Shown here piece by piece: positions 13,999 to 24,300 of a stretch of 64,000 bases of DNA. A program made the position numbers and the translations under genes. The stretch covers positions 158,519,170 through 158,583,169 of the forward strand of contig JBOZIK010000001.1 in assembly GCA_051453625.1 (NCBI GenBank), written 5' to 3'. The notes beneath the pieces were generated by a model, which searched no databases, had not been told where the DNA came from, and saw only the letters and a program-made list of their open reading frames with translations. Origin of the DNA: Welwitschia mirabilis (taxonomy: Eukaryota; Gnetophyta; Gnetopsida; Welwitschiales). Position 1 is the stretch's first letter, and each line of letters starts with the position of its first letter.

Positions 13999-14105
13999 TA
14001 TTGTAAAATGGAAATCGATTGATGAAATTTTTTTATGTAATTCTTTGTTATCATAAATAATTATAGTCATCAAATGATACAAAAATGTACATCATATATG
14101 ATATT
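13999..14105 (+). repeat. Repeat block Z, left copy
   Basis: About 105 bp match 40,592-40,692 in the same orientation. Both begin ctatt-taaaatgga and end with a tgtacatcatatat word. The copies sit just outside the two ends of element E, so either Z is an independent repeat or the flanks of E were rearranged. Confidence 0.6.
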
Positions 14106-14146
14106 TTAAAAACATTAAAAACTCTCTTTATGAAATCCCTATTAAA

Positions 14147-14785
14147 GATGATGCTTTCAGAGATTATTTGGGACTTGAAGTTGAGAAGAGATAAGTGAGA
14201 CACCTTGGAGTTGAGATATTGAAAGGAGCTCTTTGTTGAAAGGATGAGGATAAGATTCCTTATATAAGGTTTTCACTTACTTGTATTCCTTCTTGAAGGC
14301 TACCAAGCAATAAAGTAGTCAAAGTGGTATATCTTGAATGAGGGTTTTGGGGTCACTATCAAAAAGAGATTATGAAAGTTATACTAGATGTTATTTTGGT
14401 TTGTAAGCTTGTGAATTCTATATAATTAATATAAAGAAATTATTTTATTCACTCTAATACTCTACTTATTTCATGTTTATCATCTCATCACATCCTTTTA
14501 TTTATATGATTTCAAGGAGAATCCTTATCATGAAGGAATTAACTCTAAAGATAATATATTTATTATGCTTAGATTCCCTTTAAACATACATATTTCTTAC
14601 ATCTAGATTCCCATAAAATGTAACATATTTCTTACAGCTATGTTCCCTCTAAAGAGTGCTAATTTAAATAACTACACATGACATCCACAAGGTAATCATA
14701 GGGTACCTACATGGCAATTACACATGGTAGATTTTATTTTTCATATAAATACATTAAAATCTTAATAAATAGATTCATAACTAAA
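14147..14785 (-). repeat. Element E left LTR, with inverted half
   Basis: Positions 14,470-14,740 match 40,260-40,510 in the same orientation (shared words ctcatcacatccttttattt and tacatggcaattacacatgg). Positions 14,147-14,460 match 39,930-40,250 in the opposite orientation (for example tgttattttggtttgtaa against the complement of ttacaaactaaaataaca). In the right LTR these halves are collinear, so one half is flipped here, with a breakpoint at the block junction near 14,465. Confidence 0.65.
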
Positions 14786-14859
14786 AATACTTTTTATTTT
14801 TATTTTCTAAGAATTCATCATTATTCTTTGATTAAAAGTAAGTGTTCTCAAGGGAAGAG

Positions 14860-14960
14860 TTTCTTATTTAGTGGACTTTTATAATCTCTTCTCCTCTAAA
14901 ATCCAAGTTGCATCTTTTGGATGATTACTTGATAATTAGATTAGGTGATCCTTTCACAAA
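14860..14960 (-). pseudogene. Element E chromodomain remnant
   Basis: On the minus strand the C-terminal end of the integrase reads DATWILEE at 14,890-14,913, matching the last helix of chromovirus chromodomains (family: xATWxxEE). The chromodomain binds modified histone H3 tails and steers integration to heterochromatin. The rest of the domain is too decayed to follow. Confidence 0.6.
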
Positions 14961-15059
14961 TTTATTTATATCTATTTCTCATGGATTTTAATAATTATTG
15001 GTATTTAATCCATATTTTCTTTTCCTTTATTCAAATTTGTAGCTTAACAATACAAGATT

Positions 15060-16360
15060 GATCCTCCATAGACTCTTCATGATACTTTAATAAGTCAACA
15101 ATATTAAATGTAGGTGAGATAGGTACATTCATTGGAAGATCCAAATAGTATGCATTTGATGAAATATTCTTCATAATTTTGCATGAATTAATCTTTTAGA
15201 ACTTTAGATTTTATTTCCTTCTATAGGTATGCCATTACTCATGCATTCTTTTTAAACTCCACATTCCTTTTGTGTTTTTATATTATATTCATAGCCTTGA
15301 ATGTTAATTATTTTCAAGATTTCCACACATAGTTATAGATTTATACAATTTTATTTGTGTAATTCTCTACCATTTCCAAAGGATTTGGTATATCATGTAA
15401 CATATATAACATTCTCAGAACCACTTCAAATGTTATTATACTTTTGTTCATTAAATTATTGTAATAAAAATTTTCATGTGATAAGTAATATTTCCATTTA
15501 TTTGGCTTACCTTCATATGTAATATTACTAAATTCCTAATTTTTTGATTCAGCACTTCTATTTATTCATATATTTGTTGATGATATGTTGAAGAATACTA
15601 TAACTTAGTACCCATCATGTACTACAACCTCCTCCAAAAATTAAAAGTGGCTTTAACATTTCTATCTAAAACTATTGCATTTGGTAATTCATGGAGATAC
15701 ATAATCTATTTGAAAAATAATGTAGTAATTTATGATGCATCACTTACCTTAGCATAAGAAAGAAAGTATGCCATTTGTCTAAATTTATCCATCACCACCG
15801 TGATGGGAACATGCCCATTCTTAGAATGAGATAATTGTAAGATAAAATTCATACTTAGGTCCTATCATGATCTACTAGAACTAATAATAATAAGTAAAAT
15901 CCTACATATATTTTAATTACTCCTCCATTTTCTCTTTAACATATAGAGAAACTTTGCTTCCTCACTGTACATCCTTATACATCTTAGTCTAATGGTATGG
16001 CCTACTTAATAATTCAAAGGTTTTATCTAATTCATGATGTTTAGCCATGTCTTTATAATGATTTTTTTTACGAGATGTTCTTTCTTTCTAAATGTATGAA
16101 AGCACACAACTGATTATTTTTATAGAGTAAGTTTTTTTAAATATGAAAGTTTTAAAATCATAGCCTTCTTCTTTTAATTTGTCTAATACTTCTTTTATTC
16201 ATAGGAAGCATATACATATCTTGTATTATAAAATATTTTCTAGATCTGATAATAACTTTAATATCTTTTCATTCTTATTAGTTATAAGATAATATTTATC
16301 TTATCATTATGCATGCACTTTGTATAATATTGTCATGATCTAATAATAAATGACAAGTGT
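15060..16360 (-). pseudogene. Element E integrase remnant
   Basis: Minus-strand order from right to left: a zinc-binding N-terminal part near 16,000-16,130 (HHELDKTFELL, then a KMYKDV-like word); the catalytic core near 15,600-15,850, with the word MNFILQL, then VVMDKFRQMAYF, ELPNAIVLDRNVK and a GTKL-like word; and a C-terminal domain near 15,100-15,200 with NAYYLDLP and ISPTFNIVDLLKYHE, the classic chromovirus integrase tail. The second catalytic Asp region (SDRD in the family) reads LDRN here. Several in-frame stops interrupt it. Integrase would have joined the cDNA to chromosomal DNA. The upstream pol domains are missing, and the left end of element B abuts the N-terminal side at 16,361. 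Confidence 0.75.
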
Positions 16361-16470
16361 TGTTAACATGTTAAAATTAACATTAAGGTCAAGTTAAATG
16401 ACTAATTTATCTTAATGAAGGATATTAATATAATTAAGTTTTTCATAAAAACATGTCTTCTATTAATTAT
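16361..16470 (+). repeat. Element B 5' LTR, first part
   Basis: Matches 37,773-37,880, the start of the 3' LTR (shared word gtcaagttaaatgactaatt with small changes, then ggaagatattaatataatt). It breaks off at attat, the target site of element A, and resumes at 29,463. Confidence 0.88.
16466..16470 (+). repeat. Target-site duplication of element A, left copy (attat)
   Basis: The five bases attat immediately before the A 5' LTR recur at 29,463-29,467 immediately after the A 3' LTR. The unoccupied site is preserved in the B 3' LTR, where attaattatttatc runs through uninterrupted. Confidence 0.9.
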
Positions 16471-17617
16471 AGGTGCAATTCCAAATTGTATGTAATTGAT
16501 ATGGTATTTTGAGTAGTTTTGCAGGACATTTGATAGGCTTATGCTAAGTTTTGACAATAATGAAGAAATAAGGAAAATATTATGAAAGCATGCAATCTTC
16601 ATTTCATTTAACAACATTTTAGGAAATTACAACACTTTCTATCTAAAGCAAAAATCCTATGACTAAAGAGGCTAATATGATATAAGAAATAACTTTAAGA
16701 GCCCCTCATCCACCTTATCATCTAGAAAATAGTACAGATAATAGAATAAATTATGTTGACTAGAAAGCTGATTAGACCAAACTGGCAGCTGATGTGGATC
16801 TTGTATGACATGGTATTATCTCCTATATTATCTAAACAATAGGTAATATGATATCTAAAAATAACAAACACACCAAACTCCATTAAACTTTTATAGTGTA
16901 TCATGTGCCCTATGTGCATCATTAGGATTTCACTGCATTTATTAGGGTTTTTTGTATTTAGAGTTTTATTTGTAATAAATACCTCCTCCACGTTTGACTC
17001 TGACTTTATTTTCTTTGATACAAGAAATTTTCATGATAGGANNNNNNNNNNTCTATTTTCCTTTTTATATTTTTTGTTATTTGCATCTCCCTTATGGTTT
17101 ATATTACTTATGATTATGTGATAGCTTCATTTGTGATATATATCATGAGGGCAACCTTTGTTAAGATTAATACTAGTAATTTAGTTACATTACATTTCAT
17201 TTCATAGATTAACATTCCATGTTTTCATACTCTGTTTGATATGCATGATAGCATATGTTGGTTAGGATGTAGTAATAGTTTTTCCTAATTAATCTAGATT
17301 ATATAGGGCTAATGTTCGTGATAGGTTAATTTGGTAATCAAATAGATATTTCATTTAGAACAGTCTTGCATTTCATTTACATAGTGTGTTTACTTTACAT
17401 TGTTCTTGCATTGTTGTTTATTTTGTTCTACTTAAAAGAAAATACAAAAATATTTTGTTTGAAATCAATTCTCTTTCTTCTCACCTATGCCTTTAATAGA
17501 TTACAACATTTAGGTCCACTTCCATCTGTATCAGTGTGTTGTATTTTATAACATATATTTGTGATTAATAGGATTTAATAAAGGACATGAAAGATTTAAT
17601 AAATATGTACCATAACA
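16471..17617 (+). repeat. Element A 5' LTR
   Basis: About 1.15 kb, homologous to 28,200-29,462 over its length (shared words ggtattttgag, tatgactaaagaggct-like and ttggtaatcaaatagatatt-like). The start has decayed from TG to ag; the end is cataaca, which mirrors the tgtta start of the 3' copy. It is shorter than the 3' LTR, partly at a 10-N gap (17,042-17,051). Confidence 0.9.
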
Positions 17618-17620
17618 TCT

Positions 17621-17638
17621 TGGTGCCATTGCCAAAGA
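17621..17638 (+). other. Element A primer-binding site (tRNA-Asp type)
   Basis: tggtgccattgccaaaga lies 3 bp after the LTR end. It matches the complement of the plant tRNA-Asp 3' end (tggcgccgttgccgggga) with five differences, all C-to-T or G-to-A. Reverse transcription would have started here. Confidence 0.85.
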
Positions 17639-18269
17639 GGGATACTAGGAGTTTTAGGATCTTCATTGCTCAAATAAGTATTTTGGATTTTGGTTTAGGT
17701 ATTTCTCTACAGTAGCATTGTATTTTTATAGTATAACTATAGATTTTTCTTTCTACTTTTTTTATTTTTATTTTGAAAATAATACCTTGTTGTCCCTAAT
17801 GGATGATGGCTCATAAAACTAGGGTTTTTATTTTTCATAAGAACTAGGGTTTTACTATCATTCCCTTTGTGATCTAGACAACTTAGAGGATGACTGTGAA
17901 CTTTCTTTCTATCTATTTTCGGCAACTCTATTTTTCTATATACTTTGTTTTTCTTTTTTTTTAAATGTATGTTGTCATCTAATTACATCATCTAAATGAG
18001 CAATAATATGATGCTAATAGAAATAAAACTGATCATGTGGAAATGTGGTAAACTCAGATAAAAAGACAAAATATTAGAGAGAATAGATACTAATCAAAGA
18101 AAACATCAAAGAAAGTTTGATCAACTACAAACTAAATCTAGATATCAACAGCCTAGTTACATAAGACATTTCAAGAATTAAGCAATAATATTTTTTTTTC
18201 ATTTATTATTGTTTATTTGTCAAAATAAAATTTTCCAAAAAAAAAATAGAAGCAAATACTTTTATTCTA
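17639..18269 (+). other. Element A 5' leader
   Basis: About 0.6 kb between primer site and gag with no open frame. It contains a copy of the recurring tctagacaac / gaggatgactg motif near 17,870 and several T runs. Confidence 0.6.
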
Positions 18270-19440
18270 ATGTTTAATTCTATGCACAAACAAAAACAAA
18301 AACAAGTGTCATTACATAATTCCCCTATCATGATAGGAACCTCTACTACTCCCATAAATACACATACCAATGTTACTCTTAAAGAATTAATTGTACATAA
18401 AAAGCATGAAATCCAAATCCTTTTGACCTACCTCTTGGTGATGATGTTGAGTTAAGAAATTTAAGTGCATATTCTATTTTTACTGGAGAAAATGATGAAG
18501 ATCCATTTCAACATATAGCCAACATAAAACAATTAGTACTTACTTAGGAAATGATAAAAAATAAATAAGTGATTATACTTACATGATTATCTTTATCATC
18601 ATACTTAAAGACAAGGTAAAATTATGGCTGAGAACTATTCCATATAAAAGTTTAAAAACATAGAACCAAGTTCAAGAAGTCTTTATCAAAATATTTATGA
18701 ATGAAACTACAATGAAAAAAAGAAAGAAAAAGGTAATAAATTTCTAACAAGAACCTAATGAAGATTATGCCATAGCTTATGAATGATTTTTCATTGTAAT
18801 TCATTCTAATTGTATTAATGCATTTACTCAAAAAGAACTAATAGATTACTTCTATAATGGATTAAATAGTCAAATTAATTAATTTGTATATTTTTTATGT
18901 AATGGCAACTTAATGAACCTAAGATTAGAAAATGCATGAAAGTTCTTGAAAGAATTAGTGGAAGTAAGTCAAACTTATCCTAAACCAACACCTAAATAAA
19001 ATTGTACTATAGGCTAAATTATAAAAGATCTTAAAGAAGTTAAACAAGAAAAGAAGGAAGTAAATTAAAAACCAAAAAATGTGTTTAATGATTTTACAAT
19101 AACTTTAAAAAAGTACACTCAAATTATTTTAGATGTAAAAGTGGCAATTAAAAAGAATGTGGTTCCAACTTGTGATTTATGTGAAGAAAACTATCATGTA
19201 ACTAAGGAATGTCCTTTATTACTAACTTATAAAGAGAAAAATTATGAAGAAGTATATGAATTTAATCAAAAGTCTTCAAACTTTAGAACTCAAAATCAAA
19301 ATCCAAATCAATTTCAATCTAGAATGAATGGAAAACCAAATTTTCAATCTTTTGAGAATAAATTTAAAAACTATTAAATAAGTCATGCAAATTTTCAACC
19401 ATTTAAGAATAGATTTAAGAATGCTAATTTTCAATAAAAC
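18270..19440 (+). pseudogene. Element A gag
   Basis: Capsid and nucleocapsid precursor. The N-terminal frame at 18,270-18,455 is preserved. The next block reads ELRNLSAYSIFTGENDEDPF then QHIANIK near 18,440-18,530, which has the family DPxxHL-type motif. After several stops the frame at 19,081-19,377 contains the zinc knuckle CDLCEENYHVTKEC, an intact CX2CX4HX4C at about residues 37-50, followed by an Asn/Gln/Phe-rich tail. Gag forms the virus-like particle and the knuckle binds element RNA. The minus-strand copy at 57.3-58.3 kb has the same order of motifs. Broken by at least five nonsense codons. Confidence 0.85.
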
Positions 19441-20640
19441 AACCCAAACTTCTAACCAAATAGCTCAAATTTTTAAGTAAGTACTTCAAATTATCAAAAT
19501 CAAAATAATCTATTAAAAAATTTAATTGATGGACTAAGAAAATCATAAGAAAAGACAAACTTAAATATTGAAAATCTACTAAATGTTCTTTAACAAACTG
19601 TTCCAGTAAATCAAAGACTATAACAATTACTTATAACACAACCTTTTTTAAACCCTAATAAAGTAAGAAAAGAATACAAAATTGTAATAAGAAGTGGAAA
19701 TGATATCAACCCTCTTACCCATAAGGCTTCAACTTTCAAAAATGATAAGAAAGATAATAAAGAAGAAGAGGATGTAGAAATTTTAGAAAATCATAATTTT
19801 CCTTCTCCTTTAAGTGATAAGATTAAGAAAAAAATTCTTCTCAAGATAAAGGAAAGAGACATGCTATCCCTTGAATTGATAGATTAAATACCAATCCTAC
19901 TTTTGATGATTATTTAAAAGCTTTAATACAAGATGTAAAAATAAATTTACCCTTTTAGAAACTCTTGCAAGAAAATCCTAGATATTCTAAGTTGTGAAAA
20001 TATATAATTAGGAGGGAAAAAATGAACTATACTTAGTAAATTCTTCTTAGCTCAATCTATAACCAAATTGGTTTTTAAAAATGTCTAGAATTTAAGGATC
20101 TAGCAGTAGCAATAGTTAGTATTACTTTAGAAGAAAATAAAAGAATTAGAAAGCCTTAAATTGATATAGGAGCAAGTGTTAATATTATGCTCTTCATATT
20201 TGTCAAAGACTTAGTTTAAAAAATAGAATTAAGCCTACATGTATTATCCTAGAATTAGCAAGACACTTTAGTGAAGAAACCTTTATAAATAATAAAAGAC
20301 TTGGTGATTCAAATTAAAGAAGCATTCCATCCAATAGATGTGGTTATTATAGAAGTTCAGTATAATGGGTTATCTAGTACTTATAGAAAGAGCGTTTTGT
20401 ATAACTACTCATTGTATTATTAATATATAAACTAGGATAATGGAGTATCACTTAAGAAACAGGAATTTTACCGTTAGAGTTTAGGATGCCTCTAAAAAGG
20501 ACATGGGTGATGAGTGGAATGTAGAGGACGAAATTAGATCAACATTATTTTTACAACATTGTTCACTTAAGAGAGATGGATAATGCTTTATAAGCTTACC
20601 TTATATGATGATCCACTTGCAGTAGAAAATTTAAAAGCTT
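19441..20640 (+). pseudogene. Element A gag-pol linker and aspartic protease
   Basis: After gag a linker near 19,670-19,860 carries VIRSGND (the OTA family has a TLRSGK-like motif) followed by an acidic and lysine-rich stretch. The protease active site reads IDIGASVNIM at 20,160-20,189, so the D-x-G-A-S core is intact. Its C-terminal partner motif, normally LGRPFL, has decayed to IERAFC near 20,390. The enzyme would have cut the Gag-Pol polyprotein. Frameshifts and stops lie on both sides of the active site. Confidence 0.75.
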
Positions 20641-20989
20641 TTGATCATGATGAACTCAACTATGAACACCTAAGGAACTAAAGCTATAATCTGGGAATAA
20701 GACCAACATTTGAATATAACTAAGATTAAATATTTTGAGGGAGGTCATCCACCTTTATTTTTCAAATGGTAGTCAGAGATGACAGTTAACTTTGAGAAAT
20801 TCATAATAGAAACTAAAAATTTTAACTTAAAGCTAAAACCTTTACCTAGTGAACTAAAATATATCTTTTTGTTTAATTATCAAAATAAACATTTGATAAT
20901 AAATAAAAATCTTTTCTCTCAATAATAATCAACTCTAATCTCAATTTTAAACTCTAAGATTAATGCATTTTGTTGAACTCATAAAGATT

Positions 20990-21900
20990 TAGTAGCCATT
21001 CCTACTTTAATTATTTAACATAAAATCTACCTTGAAGATAATGAACAAATAGTAAGGCAACCCCAAATAATACTAAATATAGCACTTAAATAAGTTATGA
21101 AAGATGAAATAATTAAATTAATGGATGTTGGAATTATTTATGCCATATTTGATAGTGAGTGGATTAGTCATCTGATGGTAGTACTTAAAAATGATGGGAA
21201 GTGAAGAATGTGTATTGATTTTAAAAAGATTAATAAAGCAACAAACAAAGATCACTACTCTTTAGGTTTTCTAGATTAAACTTGTAATACAATCTAAGGA
21301 CATATATTTTATTATTTTTTTGATGGATATAGTAGTTATAATTAGGTTTGTATAGCTAGTAAGAATTAAGAAAAAATAACTTTCACTTTACCTTTTGGAA
21401 CTTTTGCTTTTAGATGCATGCCTTTTGGACTTTATGATGCCCCTAGAAATTTTCAATGTGCAATGATGGGTACCTTTTCTTTTTTAATATGCTAGAGGAT
21501 TTAATTGAAAATTTTTTGGATGATTTCTCAATATTTGATAAAAACTTTAAACAAATTATAGAAAGGTTAGAGAAAGTCCTTGATAGATACATTGAGAGTG
21601 ATTTAAATTTAAGTTGGAATAAGATTTTATTTCTTATTAATAATGGAATTGTCTCATATCATCACATTTCTAGTAAAGGCATTAGGATGAACCCTGAAAA
21701 AGTAAGTATTATTAAAAATCTAATCCCCTTCAATAAATGTCAAATAAGTTAGATCTTTTCTTGATGATTGTAATTTTTATAATCATTTTATTCAAGATTA
21801 TGCTAAAATTTATAAACTCCTTTACTTGTTGTTTGAAAAAAAGGCTAAATCTAATTGGAATAAATCATGTCAATTTACTTTTAAAACCCTTAAATATAAA
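20990..21900 (+). pseudogene. Element A reverse transcriptase
   Basis: RNA-dependent DNA polymerase. In order: a GIIYAIFDSEW block from 21,121; RMCIDFKKIN at about 21,205; KDHYSLGFLD; FFDGYSSYN; ITFTLPFGTFAFRCMPFG near 21,385-21,430; then, after a frameshift near 21,485, the catalytic block ENFLDDFSIF (family xxDD) in the frame 21,456-21,752. In-frame stops at 21,202, 21,277, 21,295, 21,343 and 21,367 each lie where relatives have Trp or Gln, and each is one C-to-T or G-to-A step away. The two catalytic Asp residues remain. The lack of an LIPTR insert before RMCIDF sets it apart from element B. Confidence 0.9.
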
Positions 21901-21929
21901 ATCTCTTCTACACCTATAGTAATGGGATC

Positions 21930-22430
21930 TAATTAAAATAAAGATTTTGAATATGCTAGTAATATTGCCATGGATGGGGTTCTTGGATAAAAGTATGAAT
22001 AAGATTTTAAAATTATATCTTGTCATAGCAAAACTTTGTCTAAAGCTTAATTAAATTATACTACTATTGAGAAAGAAATATTAGGCATAATTGTTTTCCT
22101 TGATAAACTTAAATAGTATCTCTTAAGCTTTCATACAAATGTTTACACAAATCATGTAACTATTAGATACTTCATGATTAAGAAATATTTTAGTTCTAAA
22201 CTAATTAGATGGATCCTACTTATCCAAGAATTTAATCTTACCATCATTGATAAAGTAGAAAAACATAAAAATGTAGTAGATCATTTATCATTTTCTTCTC
22301 CTTCTTTTGATGATCTTTTGATTAATGATTCTTTTCTAGATGAACAACTTTTTGTCATCTCTTCTACTCATCCTCCTCCTTGGTATGATAACATAGTTAA
22401 TTATTTTTTTACCATAAAAACATCCTAACA
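21930..22430 (+). pseudogene. Element A RNase H
   Basis: Follows the reverse transcriptase directly. Readable words are SKTLSKA, LNYTTIEKEILGIIVF, NHVTIRYF and, in the open frame 22,174-22,428, KLIRWILLIQEFNLTI followed by VVDHLSF (family: ADHLSR), then a long poorly conserved tether ending near 22,428. RNase H removes the RNA template during cDNA synthesis. Stops near 22,050 and 22,117 break it. The copy in A-prime at 54.0-54.25 kb shares SKTLSKA and NYTTI. Confidence 0.85.
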
Positions 22431-24300
22431 TTGAAGCTATTATTAAAGAAATTTTTTTCTTCATAGGATAGGTGATTATAAATGGAATAAGCCACATATT
22501 TACAGTAGGTGCAAAGATAAAATAATGAGGAAATGTATGCTTGAATGGAAAAAATTAGATATCCTTCATTTTTGCCAAGTCATTTTAGTGGATAAAAAAT
22601 AATATTCTTCACTTTGGTTTTTATTGACCTAGTCCTTTTCAGGACTCTTTTAATTTTACTAGAAAGTGTGATGCTTGTCAATGATATGGTAACCTTATTC
22701 ATTATCATAATATGACCTTTAAACCTATTATTAAATGTGAATCTTTTAATTATTAGGAAATTAGTTTTATAAGCCTTATTAAATCACCTTCTAATGATAA
22801 GAATTACATTTTAGTAGCTATTGATTATGTTATTAAATGGGTTGAAGCTATTCTTACTTTTACAAATGATGCCTAAACTATTTGTAATTTTGTTAGAACT
22901 CATANNNNNNNNNNNNNNNNNNNNNNNNNNNNNNNNNNNNNNNNNNNNNNNNNNNNNNNNNNNNNNNNNNNNNNNNNNNNNNNNNNNNNNNNNNNNNNNN
23001 NNNNNNNNNNNNNNNNNNNNNNNNNNNNNNNNNNNNNNNNNNNNNNNNNNNNNNNNNNNNNNNNNNNNNNNNNNNNNNNNNNNNNNNNNNNNNNNNNNNN
23101 NNNNNNNNNNNNNNNNNNNNNNNNNNNNNNNNNNNNNNNNNNNNNNNNNNNNNNNNNNNNNNNNNNNNNNNNNNNNNNNNNNNNNNNNNNNNNNNNNNNN
23201 NNNNNNNNNNNNNNNNNNNNNNNNNNNNNNNNNNNNNNNNNNNNNNNNNNNNNNNNNNNNNNNNNNNNNNNNNNNNNNNNNNNNNNNNNNNNNNNNNNNN
23301 NNNNNNNNNNNNNNNNNNNNNNNNNNNNNNNNNNNNNNNNNNNNNNNNNNNNNNNNNNNNNNNNNNNNNNNNNNNNNNNNNNNNNNNNNNNNNNNNNNNN
23401 NNNNNNNNNNNNNNNNNNNNNNNNNNNNNNNNNNNNNNNNNNNNNNNNNNNNNNNNNNNNNNNNNNNNNNNNNNNNNNNNNNNAACTATTTGTACTTTAC
23501 TTAAAACTCATATTTTTTAATGTTTTGGTTTTCTTAGGATTATTATTAGTGATCAAGAAATTCATTTTATAAATTATATTTTTAGGAAACTTCTTTTATC
23601 CATTGGAATTAAACATAGAGTAGCTTTTGCTTAACACCTACAATCTAATAGTTAAGCTAAAAATGCAAATAGAGAAATAAAGAAAATGCTTTAAAAACTT
23701 GTCTTCATTAATAAGAAATCTTAGGCTTATAAGCTTAACGATGTTCTTTAAGCTTATCATAATGCTTGGTGTAATTCTATTGGTTTTTCACCTTATGGAC
23801 TTGTGTACGGAAAAGTTTGCATTTTACTAGCTAATGTTTATTACAATTCTTATCATTCTTCCCATCAACTTAACCTTGTAGAATTACATAAAAATCTTAA
23901 AAATTGATTAGCCCAACTTAATCACTTAAATGAAAAATGTACTTGTGTCATACATCGTCAACTCATTCATAGAGCCCAAGCTAAGTTCAAACATAATAAA
24001 AAGTTAACTCATACAAAGTTTGAAATTGGTTAACTTGTTCTTTTATATAATACTAGAGTGCGTCTCTCACATAACAAGTTAACCTTTAAATGATTATATC
24101 CTTATCTTATAGAGAAAGTACATTCTAATGGCTCAGTTGAGATTTCTAACTTAGACACTATGGAGATTTAAAATGTTAATGAACAAACGTTAAAGATATA
24201 TAAAAGACCTTCTAATGCAACCTTGAACATGGTATATGAATTTGTCTTAGAGGCTCCCCTTAATGGAGAGGAGTTCCTCTTTACCACTATCTATATTTTC
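22431..24300 (+). pseudogene. Element A integrase
   Basis: Zinc-binding part near 22,660-22,690 (CDACQ). The catalytic core begins with NYILVAIDYVIKWVEAI near 22,803-22,850 and continues beyond a 579-N gap (22,905-23,483) with IIISDQEIHF near 23,540, REIKKML near 23,670 and SIGFSPYGLVYGK near 23,780-23,820. The C-terminal part reaches EAPLNGEEF near 24,250-24,275. The order and spacing are those of OTA integrases, which insert the cDNA with 5-bp staggering, matching the attat duplication. The word TIC....TH occurs on both sides of the gap (see findings). Many stops, mostly at Gln positions. Confidence 0.88.
22905..23483. other. Assembly gap (579 N) inside element A integrase
   Basis: The gap length may be wrong. 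Sequence before it (aactatttgtaattt, agaactcata) and after it (aactatttgtactttac, aaaactcata) is nearly the same, and both code for the same integrase stretch. Confidence 0.97.
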
